Assembly (NCBI GenBank): GCA_017483645.1
Contig: JAFUWD010000066.1
Span: 1 to 32,923 of the forward strand
DNA length: 32,923 bases
Direction: 5' to 3'
Origin: Muribaculaceae bacterium
Lineage (GTDB): Bacteria > Bacteroidota > Bacteroidia > Bacteroidales > Muribaculaceae
The position numbers and the translations under genes are program-made. Under the pieces are notes generated by a model. The model worked only from the letters and a program-made list of their open reading frames with translations. It was not told the DNA's origin and did not search any database. Positions within the stretch are counted from its first letter, which is position 1, and the number at the start of each line of letters is the position of its first letter. This document shows positions 18,729 to 27,987 of the stretch, in pieces.

Positions 18729-19982
18729 ATGGCAGAAGAAATGCAATTAACCAACACCAGCGCAAACAATTTTGAGCAATGCCTCAAGTGCTCGATTTGC
18801 ACGGTGTATTGTCCAGTGTCGGCAGTAAACACCGCCTATCCCGGCCCCAAGCAGGCCGGCCCCGACGGTGAGCGCTACCGCCTAAAGGACCCCGATTTCT
18901 ATCAGGAAACACTGAAGCTGTGCTTGAACTGCAAGCGTTGTGAGGTGGCCTGCCCCAGTGGCGTGCGCATTGGTGACATCATTCAGCAGGCCCGCATGAA
19001 TCACTTCACCCACCGCCCCAAGTTGCGCGACGTGATGCTCGCTAATACCGACTTTGTGGGCTCAATGGTAACGCTGGTGGCACCCATCACCAATTTTACG
19101 CTGGGTCTGAAACCCGTGAAAGTGGTGATGGATGCTGCCCTGGCCATCGACAAACATCGCACATTCCCGGCTTATTCGGGCACCAAATTTGAAAGATGGT
19201 ATAAGAAGCATGCCGCTGCCGAGCAAGATACTTTTGCAAAGCATGTAAGCTACTTCCACGGTTGCTATGTGAACTACAATTTTCCCAAGCTGGGCCAAGA
19301 TTTGGTGAAACTGATGAATGCCGTGGGCTACGGTGTGCGGCTGCTTGAGAAAGAAAAGTGCTGCGGCGTGGCGCTGATGAGCAATGGCCTCTACAAGCAG
19401 GCCCGTCGCCAGGGTGAGACCAATATGGCCTCGATGCGCCTTGCCATTGAGCGCGGCGAGGAAGTGCTCACCACCAGCAGCACCTGCACCTTCACCATGC
19501 GTGATGAATATGCCCACCTGCTGGGCATTGCCAACGATGATGTGCGCGCTCACCTGACGCTGGCCACCCGTTTCCTCTACCGTCTCATCGACGAGGGCAG
19601 TGTGCAGCTGGCTTTCCGTCCCGACTACAAAAGGCGCTTGGCCTATCACACCGCTTGCCACATGCAGCGCATGGGATGGGCCATCTACAGCATTGAGTTG
19701 CTGCGCATGATTCCGGGGTTGGAACTTGACGTGCTGGAGAGCCAGTGCTGCGGCATAGCGGGCACCTATGGTTTCAAGAAAGAGAACTACGCCACATCAC
19801 AAGCCATCGGCGAAAGTTTGTTCCAATCCATAGCCGACGCCAATGTTGAGGCTGTGGTGACCGATTGTGAAACCTGCAAGTGGCAGATTGAGATGTCGAC
19901 GGGTGTTCCGGTGGAGAATCCCATCAGTGTTCTCGCCGACGCTCTCGATGTGGAAAAAACCAAAAAATTAAATGGTTTGTAA
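18729..19982 (+). CDS. glpC: Anaerobic glycerol-3-phosphate dehydrogenase subunit C (Fe-S, membrane-anchoring)
   Basis: The 417-residue protein has two 4Fe-4S motifs (Cys18, 21, 24, 28 and Cys65, 68, 71, 75) and then two CCG cysteine-rich domains, each ending in a CCG signature (EKCCGVALMS and SQCCGIAGTYG). This is the GlpC architecture. GlpC links GlpAB to the membrane and passes electrons to menaquinone, supporting anaerobic respiration, for example to fumarate. It is third in the operon. The palindrome that forms the left inverted repeat begins 20 nt after its stop. Confidence 0.95.
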   Translation: MAEEMQLTNTSANNFEQCLKCSICTVYCPVSAVNTAYPGPKQAGPDGERYRLKDPDFYQETLKLCLNCKRCEVACPSGVRIGDIIQQARMNHFTHRPKLRDVMLANTDFVGSMVTLVAPITNFTLGLKPVKVVMDAALAIDKHRTFPAYSGTKFERWYKKHAAAEQDTFAKHVSYFHGCYVNYNFPKLGQDLVKLMNAVGYGVRLLEKEKCCGVALMSNGLYKQARRQGETNMASMRLAIERGEEVLTTSSTCTFTMRDEYAHLLGIANDDVRAHLTLATRFLYRLIDEGSVQLAFRPDYKRRLAYHTACHMQRMGWAIYSIELLRMIPGLELDVLESQCCGIAGTYGFKKENYATSQAIGESLFQSIADANVEAVVTDCETCKWQIEMSTGVPVENPISVLADALDVEKTKKLNGL

Positions 19983-20001
19983 AAAAAATTACATGGCATA
20001 T

Positions 20002-20030
20002 TTTTTCCTTAAAGGGCACGCTTAAGGAAA
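20002..20030 (+). repeat. Left inverted repeat, candidate recombination site (IR-L)
   Basis: The core (20004-20030) is TTTCCTTAA, spacer AGGGCACGC, TTAAGGAAA: two perfect 9-bp arms around an asymmetric 9-nt spacer. A 29-bp block including this core is found in reverse complement at 28041-28069 with no mismatch, and similarity stops abruptly outside. Arms plus a directional spacer are typical of tyrosine-recombinase crossover sites, and a tyrosine recombinase gene starts 155 nt away. Confidence 0.88.
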
Positions 20031-20045
20031 CCGTGTAAAGGGTTG

Positions 20046-20087
20046 TGCCGACCTCGTATCCAAGAGAAAGCGAAGTCGGCATTTTTT
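20046..20087 (+). terminator. Rho-independent terminator after glpC
   Basis: TGCCGAC (20046-20052) pairs with GTCGGCA (20075-20081), plus three inner pairs after one mismatch, followed by six T residues (20082-20087). It would end the glpABC transcript. It lies just inside the segment bounded by the inverted repeats, so it would move away if that segment inverted. Confidence 0.85.
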
Positions 20088-20185
20088 GTGTCATTATGCT
20101 AAATTTATCCTTCGAAACGACACACAATTTTTTGTTGTCATCGGCCGTTAGTTCAGAAAACAAACCATCTAAACGATTCGAAAAA

Positions 20186-21124
20186 ATGAAGAATACTTTT
20201 GAGATTTGGGCCAGAAAATGGAGTACGCATAAAAAGACTTTTGTCAAGTCATCGACCCATGCCATGTACATTTTTATTATAGAAAAACATCTCATACCGT
20301 TTTTCAATGCTCGTGCCACCATCATGGAGAGCAACGTGCAGGAATTTGTGGACCGTCAGCTCGAAGCTGGCCACAGTGTGAAGACGGTGAAAGGCATGGT
20401 GACGGTGCTGCGCATGATTGCGGTCTACGCCAGCAAGCAGAAAGGATGCTTGCCTCCTGTTGGATGGGAGTTGCATTACAATGCCGGTGCGCCTCACCGC
20501 AGGACGACCGAGAATGTGCTTAATGTGAAAGACTACAAGGCTCTGGTGAACCATGTGAGCAAGCATGTCACTTGCTTGAACCTGGGCGTGCTTCTCGCAC
20601 TCACCACAGGGATGCGAATTGGCGAGTTGTGTGCTCTGCAGTGGCAAGACATCAATGTGAAACATGGCGTGGTTGACGTCTATAAAACATTGGAACGCAT
20701 CTATCTTGTCGATGGTGACCACCGCGGCACCCAAATCATCATTAACACGGCCAAAACGCCGGCTTCGGTGCGGCAAATTCCGTTACCGAAGCAAACCCTT
20801 AGTGTGGTCAAGACGTTGTGCAAGGATGCAAACCCCGAATGCTATATGCTCACCAACTCAAGCAAACCCACCGAACCCCGATCGTTTCGCAATCATTTCA
20901 ACCGCATGGCGCGGGAATTAGGATTGACTGGAGTCACTTTTCACGGATTGCGTCACAGTTTTGCCACCCGATGCATAGAAAGCCGTTGCGACTACAAAAC
21001 GCTGAGCACCATCTTGGGGCACTCGTCGGTGAGTGTCACGATGAATTACTACGTCCATCCCGACAATAATCAGAAAAAGAAGTGCATCGAGAATATGCTG
21101 GGTCACGTGCTACCCAAGACATAG
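20186..21124 (+). CDS. Tyrosine recombinase (phage-integrase family), candidate DNA invertase
   Basis: The ATG at 20186 gives 312 residues; an upstream GTG frame would run through the terminator and is rejected. The N-terminal SAM-like core-binding domain covers about residues 1-100. The catalytic domain holds the full active set: Arg144 (TGMRIGE), Lys190 (TAKTPAS), His253 and Arg256 (HGLRHSFATR), His279 (LGHSS) and the nucleophile Tyr289 (NYYVHP). These enzymes cut and rejoin DNA through a covalent phosphotyrosine. It lies alone between the left inverted repeat and the convergent transporter unit, with no other phage or element genes. This supports a local inversion role rather than element integration. 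Target specificity is inferred. Confidence 0.9.
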   Translation: MKNTFEIWARKWSTHKKTFVKSSTHAMYIFIIEKHLIPFFNARATIMESNVQEFVDRQLEAGHSVKTVKGMVTVLRMIAVYASKQKGCLPPVGWELHYNAGAPHRRTTENVLNVKDYKALVNHVSKHVTCLNLGVLLALTTGMRIGELCALQWQDINVKHGVVDVYKTLERIYLVDGDHRGTQIIINTAKTPASVRQIPLPKQTLSVVKTLCKDANPECYMLTNSSKPTEPRSFRNHFNRMARELGLTGVTFHGLRHSFATRCIESRCDYKTLSTILGHSSVSVTMNYYVHPDNNQKKKCIENMLGHVLPKT

Positions 21125-21133
21125 AACGCCGGC

Positions 21134-21832
21134 TTATTGCTGCTCAGTGAGCAGATAATCGGCGTAAATGTTAAGAAACATCGTGGGGTCGCGCTCCACC
21201 ATGTTACAGTTGGTCTTCATTTTGAACTGGCTCTTCAGATAGCGCACCAAACGGGCTGTCTTGCCACCCTTGAGATGGTGATAGAGCGCTCCCATGTCCA
21301 TATGGCCGTCGGTGACAATGGGATAAACCACGGGGTTTCCTTTGAACATGACGCCATACTGCACCGCCTCATAGGTTTCGTTGTCGCCCACAGGTGCCTT
21401 GAGCACCACTGGGCACTTGAAAATGGTGGCAGTGGTGTCACCAGCCACCACACACATGAACTGATAAGTGAATTTCTCGAGCAGTTGCATGAGTTTCTCA
21501 TGCTCGAACTGCGCCACTTTGCATGCGCGCCAGTGTGCGTCGGTCACCGAGGGACTGTCGAAATCGATGGCCATGATGTCATTGAGTGTATACTCGTCTT
21601 TTTCTTTCTTATTGCTGTCGATTTTCGGCACAATGGATAGTTTGTAGTTTTGCCGTCCACCGTAATAAATACCCCGGAACCAATGGTCATAGAGATAGCC
21701 GCTCACCTTCGAACCATCGTAGAATGTGAGAGTCACATGGTCGGCCTCGGTGATGTGCTTCTTTTTAGCCTGGAGCGTAACGGGCAACATAAGTGCCACA
21801 CTCATCATCAGTGCAATCAAAATCTTGTTCAT
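21134..21832 (-). CDS. Secreted protein of unknown function
   Basis: The 232-residue product has a clean signal peptide (MNKILIALMMSVALMLPVTLQA). The mature part begins with a short beta-rich segment (VTLTFYDGSKVSGYLYDHW) and continues as a mixed alpha/beta domain with a helical, basic C-terminal third. I do not recognise the family. It is the last gene of the six-gene minus-strand unit and ends 9 bp from the recombinase stop, without a visible terminator between the convergent genes. Confidence 0.78.
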   Translation of the reverse strand: MNKILIALMMSVALMLPVTLQAKKKHITEADHVTLTFYDGSKVSGYLYDHWFRGIYYGGRQNYKLSIVPKIDSNKKEKDEYTLNDIMAIDFDSPSVTDAHWRACKVAQFEHEKLMQLLEKFTYQFMCVVAGDTTATIFKCPVVLKAPVGDNETYEAVQYGVMFKGNPVVYPIVTDGHMDMGALYHHLKGGKTARLVRYLKSQFKMKTNCNMVERDPTMFLNIYADYLLTEQQ

Positions 21833-21909
21833 GGCATCAAAAATTTAAAAACCCAGGGAGTACCTCAACCCATAAGAAATACCCCCCGGGAGAAAATCAA
21901 GATGATAGA

Positions 21910-22875
21910 TTATTTAACTTTTTCATAGATGTAGAGCTCGTGCACCTCGCCGGTGTAACCCTCGTCGGTGAACGGACCTTGCGACATACCCAGGATGATT
22001 TGAGTGCCACGGTTGTTGAGCACCACCAGGTCATCGTTGGTGGGGTCAATGGCCAGACCCTCGATTTCACCTGCGCGCTTGAAGTCGGTCATCTCACGGA
22101 AGAGCTCAACCTTGCCAGCCTTGGCGCCACCAGCGATTTTGCCGGTACGTTTCACGACCTTGCCGTTCTCGAGCTTCACGCTGAATGGGGTGTCTTTCAC
22201 AACCTCGGTGCCGTTGACCAGACCGGTGTAAGGCAGCTCGGTGATATCAGCCATGTAGATGTTGTCGGCAATGTGGAAAGTCGATTCACCATCATCGGCA
22301 GTGAAGAGAATCTTGCCGTCGCAGATAAAGATACCTTGGCACCAGTAGGGAGTGGGGCGGCACTGCATCTTAGTATAGTACTTGCCAGTTTCCAGGTCGT
22401 AGCAGTAGACATAACGGCTGTCCACCCAGTCACTGATCCAGACCATGTTGCGCTCGCGGTCTACAGCCAGACCAGAGCACTCCACTCGTCCACTCTCAGG
22501 AGCCCAAGGCAGTGAGCGTTTGTACTTCAGCGTCTCAGCATCAAAGATGTCAATCATGATGTTGTAGCCACGGCCATACTCAAACTTCTCATTACCGGTG
22601 TAGATTTCACCTTTCCACACGTCGATGTCACCAAAGTGGTTGGCGAGTTCGGGCTTTTGGAAGGGCTTGTCATTCTTCATCACCATCTGACCGTCCTTGG
22701 TGTACTTGTAAAGCACGCGCGTGTCGGACACATAGTAGTACTTGTCGTCAATAGCGACACCCTGGCGACCAGCAACGGGGATGATTTTTTTCAAACGATA
22801 CTGAGTACCGAGGTGCTGTGCGCTCACGGTCATGCCGAGGCAGCAAACAGCCAGAAGAACTAATAATTTTTTCAT
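21910..22875 (-). CDS. Secreted beta-propeller protein (NHL / phytase-like style)
   Basis: The ATG at 22875 gives 321 residues with a signal peptide (MKKLLVLLAVCCLGMTVSAQ). Repeated blade-like units follow, such as GVAIDDKYYYVSD, CSGLAVDRERNMVWISDW and EIEGLAIDPTNDDLVVLNN. These fit a six-bladed propeller of the NHL/SMP-30 kind; the EGLAIDP stretch also recalls esterase-like phytase-like domains. No definite catalytic site could be assigned. The position between the porin and the last unknown gene suggests an extracytoplasmic partner in phosphate-ester use. Confidence 0.75.
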   Translation of the reverse strand: MKKLLVLLAVCCLGMTVSAQHLGTQYRLKKIIPVAGRQGVAIDDKYYYVSDTRVLYKYTKDGQMVMKNDKPFQKPELANHFGDIDVWKGEIYTGNEKFEYGRGYNIMIDIFDAETLKYKRSLPWAPESGRVECSGLAVDRERNMVWISDWVDSRYVYCYDLETGKYYTKMQCRPTPYWCQGIFICDGKILFTADDGESTFHIADNIYMADITELPYTGLVNGTEVVKDTPFSVKLENGKVVKRTGKIAGGAKAGKVELFREMTDFKRAGEIEGLAIDPTNDDLVVLNNRGTQIILGMSQGPFTDEGYTGEVHELYIYEKVK

Positions 22876-22928
22876 TTTGTTTTGTTTTAAAAGGTTGTTA
22901 AACAAAAGGTTTAATATAGCTAACCAAT

Positions 22929-24110
22929 TTAGAATTTAAACAAACCCATGATTTGGATTTGGTCGCTGGTGTTGTAACCCAAAGCCTCCTTGGCATCGCT
23001 CTTGTACATGAAGTGACCCCAGTTGACCTGAATCTTCACGTTCTTGAACAGCTGATAGGTGCAGCCCAGCAACAGACGGTCGTAGTTGTTGGCAGTGGTC
23101 TTGTTAATGTCGTCCTTGTACATGTCCCAGCGAACCATGGGCAGGAACTTGCCGGCATGGTAGCCTGCGAACACATAAGCGCCCAGCTCATCGACGTACT
23201 TCACATCGTTCTTCTTCGACTTCATCAAGCCAATCTCAGCACGCAGGTCGAGACCGTTGGGATTGTTGTACCATGCGCCGGCCACAAAGCGGGTCATCGG
23301 CATGTACTTCGACACGGGGGCACCGTCGGCATCGAAGCCAACACCTGTTCCACCGGCCAGAGCGGTAGGATTGTACTCGCCCCAGTTGAAGGTGGCCTTC
23401 ACATTGAAGTTCTTGAAGGGACGGATGGTAGCGCTCACATAGAGGTCTTTGGTTTTGTTACGGTCATCCTTGCAGGGGATTGAACCGTTGGTCAAAGCCA
23501 CGTCATAGTGGAAGTAGCGGAAACCCTTGCCACTGTCACCGATGTCACCCATGAACATCAAGCCCAAGTCACGACCGTAATCAACCAGGTTGTACTCATA
23601 GGGGTTGCGGCAAGCCATACGGTAAACAATGTTCGAGAAGTCGACGGTCTCGAGGGTAGCCGGCGAGATGTCGTAGTTCTCATAACCCAGCGGGGTGTAG
23701 AATTGACCGGCGCGAATCTTGAACTCGGGAATAATCTTCCAAGTTGCAAAAGCGTCCATCACTTGGAGGTTCTTCTGACCGTTGCCGTTGGTCGATCCAG
23801 CGATTCCGTTGAAGGCCTCGATTTGCAGACGGAAGTCCACTTTCTCACCCACCTTGCCATCCATAATCAGACGCAGGCGTTTAGCCTGGAACGAAGACGA
23901 CGAAGCGTTTTTGTTGTGAGTCCAGTTCCAACCGGTTTGCAGATAGCCCGAAATTTTGGGCATGTTTGCCACAATCTTATCGAGCGTGGTTTCCGATTGA
24001 GGAGCAGGTGCAGCCACGGGTTCGGGTGCAGCCTCTGGAGCAGCTGCGTCGGCGGCATAAAGAGCCGGGCACATAGCTGCAATCATTGCTAATGTCAATA
24101 ATTTTTTCAT
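22929..24110 (-). CDS. Phosphate-selective porin O/P family outer-membrane protein
   Basis: The 393-residue product has a signal peptide (MKKLLTLAMIAAMCPALYA) and an Ala/Pro-rich linker. A beta barrel follows with the features of OprO/OprP-like porins (PF07396), including ISGYLQTGWNW, FQAKRLRLIMDGKVG, IRAGQFYTPLGYENY and a terminal aromatic strand ending GLFKF. In this locus it probably lets G3P or other phosphate esters cross the outer membrane; the exact substrate is inferred. It lies 68 nt after the HAD gene and 53 nt before the propeller gene. Confidence 0.85.
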   Translation of the reverse strand: MKKLLTLAMIAAMCPALYAADAAAPEAAPEPVAAPAPQSETTLDKIVANMPKISGYLQTGWNWTHNKNASSSSFQAKRLRLIMDGKVGEKVDFRLQIEAFNGIAGSTNGNGQKNLQVMDAFATWKIIPEFKIRAGQFYTPLGYENYDISPATLETVDFSNIVYRMACRNPYEYNLVDYGRDLGLMFMGDIGDSGKGFRYFHYDVALTNGSIPCKDDRNKTKDLYVSATIRPFKNFNVKATFNWGEYNPTALAGGTGVGFDADGAPVSKYMPMTRFVAGAWYNNPNGLDLRAEIGLMKSKKNDVKYVDELGAYVFAGYHAGKFLPMVRWDMYKDDINKTTANNYDRLLLGCTYQLFKNVKIQVNWGHFMYKSDAKEALGYNTSDQIQIMGLFKF

Positions 24111-24178
24111 AATAAAAATAATTGAATTGATAATAAATATGGGTTAATAAATCTATCACATATCTTTTTAAATTGGGG

Positions 24179-25045
24179 TCAGCGGTGAGCCCGTTCCAGC
24201 AGACGACCGAATTCCTCAACATTGAGCGCCGTGATGTCGGGCTGCGGGTCACTGGCAAGTGCGGTTTCAAGAGTAGTCTCGCCGCTGAGAACCAGCACAC
24301 CCAGCGAGCCGGCATTCTGTGCGGTGGCCACGTCGGTGTAGATACGGTCGCCACACATGGCAATCTCGTTGCTCTGCAGTCCGCGCATGTCGCGGATGCA
24401 ATAGAGCATGTTGGGATTGGGCTTGCCGATGACCACGTCGGGCTTGCGCTTGCATGCTCCCTCAATGGCCTTGCAGATGGAGCCACAATCCACCAGAATC
24501 ACCTCCTGGTCGGTGGGACAGACCCAGTCGGGATTGGTGGCGATGTAAGGAATCTCGCGCTTCGACGCCCACCATGTGGCTCGGCACAGGCGCTTGTACT
24601 CCAGTGTGGTGTCGAATGCCACCACCACAATGTCGGGCCGGTCGGCCGGGTCGTCGGCCGTGAGTTCAAACCCCGCTTTGACAAATTCCTCCTGCATGCT
24701 GGGCGTGCCCAGCGTGAACAGACGCTTGGCCTCGGGATAGTGCAGGCGAATGTAGTCGATGGTAGCAAGCGACGAGGTGTACATCTGGTCGTCAGTGGCA
24801 TGGATTCCCAGCCTTTCCAATTTCAGCAAATAGTCCTTGTGGCTGCGAGTTGGATTATTGGTAAGGAACGAATAAGTGATTCCCAGGCTCGTGAGCGTGT
24901 CAAGGAAATGGTGCGTATAGGGGAACAGCGTGGATCCCATGTAGATGGTTCCGTCCATGTCGAGCGCCACATGCTTGATGCGTGCGCAGGCCTCGAGCAA
25001 CTGCAGCTCGCTCATGGGCGACATGTATTTATCAAATTTTTCCAT
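24179..25045 (-). CDS. HAD-IIA family phosphatase (NagD-like)
   Basis: The 288-residue protein has the HAD motifs in order: DMDGT with Asp29 and Asp31, a threonine motif in FLTNNPTRS, Lys in GKPNPNMLY, and GDRIYTD for the metal site. The cap region between motifs II and III is of type IIA. Relatives include NagD and eukaryotic glycerol-3-phosphate/phosphoglycolate phosphatase. Between transporter and porin genes, hydrolysis of G3P to glycerol and phosphate is an attractive role, but the family is broad in substrate. No signal peptide is seen, so it is cytoplasmic. Confidence 0.88.
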   Translation of the reverse strand: MEKFDKYMSPMSELQLLEACARIKHVALDMDGTIYMGSTLFPYTHHFLDTLTSLGITYSFLTNNPTRSHKDYLLKLERLGIHATDDQMYTSSLATIDYIRLHYPEAKRLFTLGTPSMQEEFVKAGFELTADDPADRPDIVVVAFDTTLEYKRLCRATWWASKREIPYIATNPDWVCPTDQEVILVDCGSICKAIEGACKRKPDVVIGKPNPNMLYCIRDMRGLQSNEIAMCGDRIYTDVATAQNAGSLGVLVLSGETTLETALASDPQPDITALNVEEFGRLLERAHR

Positions 25046-25090
25046 TTTAATGAAGTCTCAATGTTAATTCATGTGTGGGAGAGAGATTGA

Positions 25091-26578
25091 TCAATCTTCA
25101 TCATAGTTAATGGAATTGGCACGAGCGTAGCCGTCGCGAGGAGCCTGCCACATCGAGATGAGGACAAACATGCCAATGATGGCCACGATGATGATAGCCT
25201 CGAACACAGCCGTCCAGCCAAAGTAGTCGGCCACATAACCAACAAGCAATCCGGCCAAGCCCGAGCCCAGATAACCGAGGATACCGGCGATGCCATTAGC
25301 ACGTGCACTTGCTTCCTTGGTTGCCTGGTTGCCCAGCTCAATGCCGATGAGGGCTTGCGGGCCGTAGATGAAGAAACCTGCGCCCACCAGCACCAGTGCT
25401 GTGACAGTAATACCAGCCGTTTGTGGAAGGAAACGGAAAATGGTCATGAACAGGGCTGCTCCGGCCATGCACACCACGCACATGCGGTGACCTTTTCCCT
25501 TGAACAGGTGGTCGGTGGCCCATCCGGCAAACAGCGTGCCTACAATACCGGCTATTTCGAATGCTGCAGTCGTCCAGGTCGCACTCTTGATATCAAGTCC
25601 GCGAGCCTCGGTGAGGAACTTGGGTCCCCAATCGAGAACGCCCATGCGCACCACATAAACAAACAAGTTGGCCACGCAGAAGGTCCATACCCAGCGATTG
25701 CGCCACACCATCACTTTCTCAAATTTGCGGCGGTTCTTGGCGCTCATGTTGTCTTTGAGACCTCCCAGACCGGTGTCGGGCAGGTCGGGCAATCCAGCGT
25801 CCTTGGGCTCATCGCGCAGGCCGACAAAGATAAAGATGGCACCTGCCACAGCCAGGCATGCAGGCACAAAGAAGCACCACTTCCAGGCCCCCACATGCTG
25901 TGCGTAGACAAGGGCTTGCGATGTGGCGTCGGCCACCTTGTTGTTAGTCAGGTTTTCTGTGATTCGCGCCACCACATCGGCATTAGCGCTCATGTCGGTG
26001 CCCAGGGTGCCCATCAGATAGCCGCACACAACAACGGCCAACGCGGCACCAATCGAGTGCGACGTGTTCCAAATCGACATTTTGGTTGCAAGCTCGCTGG
26101 GATGAATCCAGTGAGGCAAGATACGGGCGCAGGGGGGATAGCCCATGCCCTGGAAATACTGGTTCAGGATGATAGTCACACCCATTACCAGAATCAGAAT
26201 GCTGATGAAATCAGGACCTTGGTCAACGCCAGTGATGAGCGAACTGAGATTGGCCCCGAAGCCAAACGTGAAATTGGCCAGCGCGCACAGCAGAAGCCCC
26301 ACCGCCATGACAATGCGTCCCTTTACCTTGTCGACTAGATAACCGTTGGCAAAGCGTGAGAATCCATAAGTTATCGACCCGAAGAAGATTATCCAGCCGA
26401 AACTCTTGTTGGTGATTCCATACTCGGCCGTCATGCCCGGCATGGCCACCGAGAAGTTCTTCCTCACAAAGTAGAAAATGGCATACCCAATCATGGTGAC
26501 GAGAATAGTCTTCATCTGCCATGAGAGGAATTTTTTCTTTTGCTCACCCAGTGAGCTGTAAACATCTTGCTTAGTCAT
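25091..26578 (-). CDS. OPA-family (MFS) organophosphate:phosphate antiporter, divergent copy
   Basis: The 495-residue protein has about 12 membrane helices and the OPA signatures: GYAIFYFVRKNFSVAMP (Arg39), QGMGYPPCARILPHW, WNTSHSIGA and VVRMGVLDWGPKFL. Arg and His residues that bind substrate in GlpT (Arg45, His165 and Arg269 in E. coli) have counterparts. It is clearly different from the two near-twin GlpT genes next to it and may import another sugar or glycerol phosphate. An extra loop of about 30 residues lies after helix 6. It lies 26 nt after glpT copy 2, in the same operon. Confidence 0.88.
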   Translation of the reverse strand: MTKQDVYSSLGEQKKKFLSWQMKTILVTMIGYAIFYFVRKNFSVAMPGMTAEYGITNKSFGWIIFFGSITYGFSRFANGYLVDKVKGRIVMAVGLLLCALANFTFGFGANLSSLITGVDQGPDFISILILVMGVTIILNQYFQGMGYPPCARILPHWIHPSELATKMSIWNTSHSIGAALAVVVCGYLMGTLGTDMSANADVVARITENLTNNKVADATSQALVYAQHVGAWKWCFFVPACLAVAGAIFIFVGLRDEPKDAGLPDLPDTGLGGLKDNMSAKNRRKFEKVMVWRNRWVWTFCVANLFVYVVRMGVLDWGPKFLTEARGLDIKSATWTTAAFEIAGIVGTLFAGWATDHLFKGKGHRMCVVCMAGAALFMTIFRFLPQTAGITVTALVLVGAGFFIYGPQALIGIELGNQATKEASARANGIAGILGYLGSGLAGLLVGYVADYFGWTAVFEAIIIVAIIGMFVLISMWQAPRDGYARANSINYDED

Positions 26579-26604
26579 ATTGATTAGTGGATTTTAAATG
26601 TCCT

Positions 26605-27987
26605 TTATTTCCTGTTCTTGACCAGATACTGCTCCTCCTTGTAGGTGAGCGCCATGAACACGATGGCCAACAAGCAGGCACCCATCAGCAGGTAGAAGGT
26701 CCATTCCCAGCCGGCATTCTCGGCCACATAGCCAATCACGATATTGGCCAGGATGGCCGTGCCCAGCACGTAACCCATGAAGCCCGTGAGGCCGGCTGCA
26801 GTGCCTGCCGCGTTTTTCGGGGCCAGGTCAAGAGCCTGCACGCCGATAAGCATCACCGGGCCGTAAATCAGGAAACCGATGGCTATCAGGCAGCCAATCA
26901 CCACACTCAGATTGTCCAAATTCATCATGTAGACCCAGATGGCCACAATCAGCAGTGCCATGAACAAGATGGTGGGCAGGGCGCGGCGTCCCTGGAACAC
27001 CTTGTCGCTGAGCCAGCCACAAATGATGGTGCCGGGGATGGCCGCGATCTCGTAAGCGAAATATGCCCAGCCGGCATCCTTCAAGTTCACACCTTTCTCG
27101 GTGAGGATGGTGGGAGCCCAGTCGAGGCATCCGTAGCGCACCATGTAGACGAAAGCGTTGGCCAGGGCGATGTACCACAGGAATTTGTTGGAGAGCACAA
27201 TCTTGAAAATCTCCCCGGTGGAGAGCACCTGCTCGGCCTTTTCGCTATAGTTTTTCGACGCCGACCCACTCCATTTCTCAATGGCCGGCAGGCCACATGA
27301 CTGCGGGGTGTCGCGAATCATCAGGTAAGCAATCACAGCCACCAGAATGGCCACTGCGGCGGGGAAGGCATAGGTGCCGATGAGGAAGTACATCTTCTCG
27401 TCGGCGCCGTAGAACCACGAGCCGAACCACACGGCGCCATAGGCCGCCATGGGGCCCACCAACGCGCCGCCCACGTTATGGGCGCAGTTCCAGAACGACA
27501 TCCACGTGCCGCGCTCCTTGATAGAGAACCAGTGCGTCATCACGCGTCCGCACGGAGGCCAGCCCATGCCGTTGAACCAGCCCACCAGGAAGTTGAGTGC
27601 TGCCATTATCACGATGGCCAGCGTCTTGTTCTGAGCGCCGATCCACTGAATGGGCACTATCATGAACAGCATCGAAAGTGCAGCGCACACAAGGCCCAGA
27701 GGTAGAAACCGGCGGGCGTCGCTACGGTCGCTGATGCTGGCCATCAAGAACTTCGAGAAGCCATAAGCAATGGCGTTCATCGACAGCACAATACCCAGCT
27801 CACCCTTTTCGAAGCCGAATGGGGCGAGGGCGGGGATGGCCATCGAGAAGTTTTTACGAACAATATAAAATCCGGCATATCCAATGAAAATGCCGATAAA
27901 AACCTGCCAGCGCAGTCGTTTGTACCTAACGTCGGCCTCGGCACCCGTTTGCTCGGGCTTATATGCCGGTGGAGTTAAAAATGCCAT
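26605..27987 (-). CDS. glpT: Glycerol-3-phosphate transporter GlpT, copy inside the invertible segment
   Basis: The 460-residue OPA-family antiporter closely follows GlpT: GFYIVRKNFSMAIP (Arg44), NGMGWPPCGRVMTHWFS, WNCAHNVGG (His170), YMVRYGCLDWAPT and FLIYGPVMLIGVQALDLAPK. It exchanges external G3P for cytosolic phosphate. It is the first gene of the minus-strand six-gene unit, with its start 53 nt from the right inverted repeat. About four in five residues match the glpT copy on the other side of the repeat, which reads the opposite way. No consensus promoter was found for it in the present orientation. Confidence 0.93.
   Translation of the reverse strand: MAFLTPPAYKPEQTGAEADVRYKRLRWQVFIGIFIGYAGFYIVRKNFSMAIPALAPFGFEKGELGIVLSMNAIAYGFSKFLMASISDRSDARRFLPLGLVCAALSMLFMIVPIQWIGAQNKTLAIVIMAALNFLVGWFNGMGWPPCGRVMTHWFSIKERGTWMSFWNCAHNVGGALVGPMAAYGAVWFGSWFYGADEKMYFLIGTYAFPAAVAILVAVIAYLMIRDTPQSCGLPAIEKWSGSASKNYSEKAEQVLSTGEIFKIVLSNKFLWYIALANAFVYMVRYGCLDWAPTILTEKGVNLKDAGWAYFAYEIAAIPGTIICGWLSDKVFQGRRALPTILFMALLIVAIWVYMMNLDNLSVVIGCLIAIGFLIYGPVMLIGVQALDLAPKNAAGTAAGLTGFMGYVLGTAILANIVIGYVAENAGWEWTFYLLMGACLLAIVFMALTYKEEQYLVKNRK

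Noticed and set aside
20002-20030. Palindrome as a plain GlpR operator or as part of the glpC terminator
   Set aside because: Not fully excluded, but less likely. The asymmetric spacer is conserved between both copies, one copy lies inside the glpABC transcript before a separate good terminator, and no third copy is near the glpA promoter.
20045-20185. Upstream GTG start extending the recombinase by 47 codons
   Set aside because: The extension would be encoded by the terminator hairpin and its T-tract, and it lacks family-like sequence. The ATG at 20186 gives a normal-length SAM-like N-terminus.
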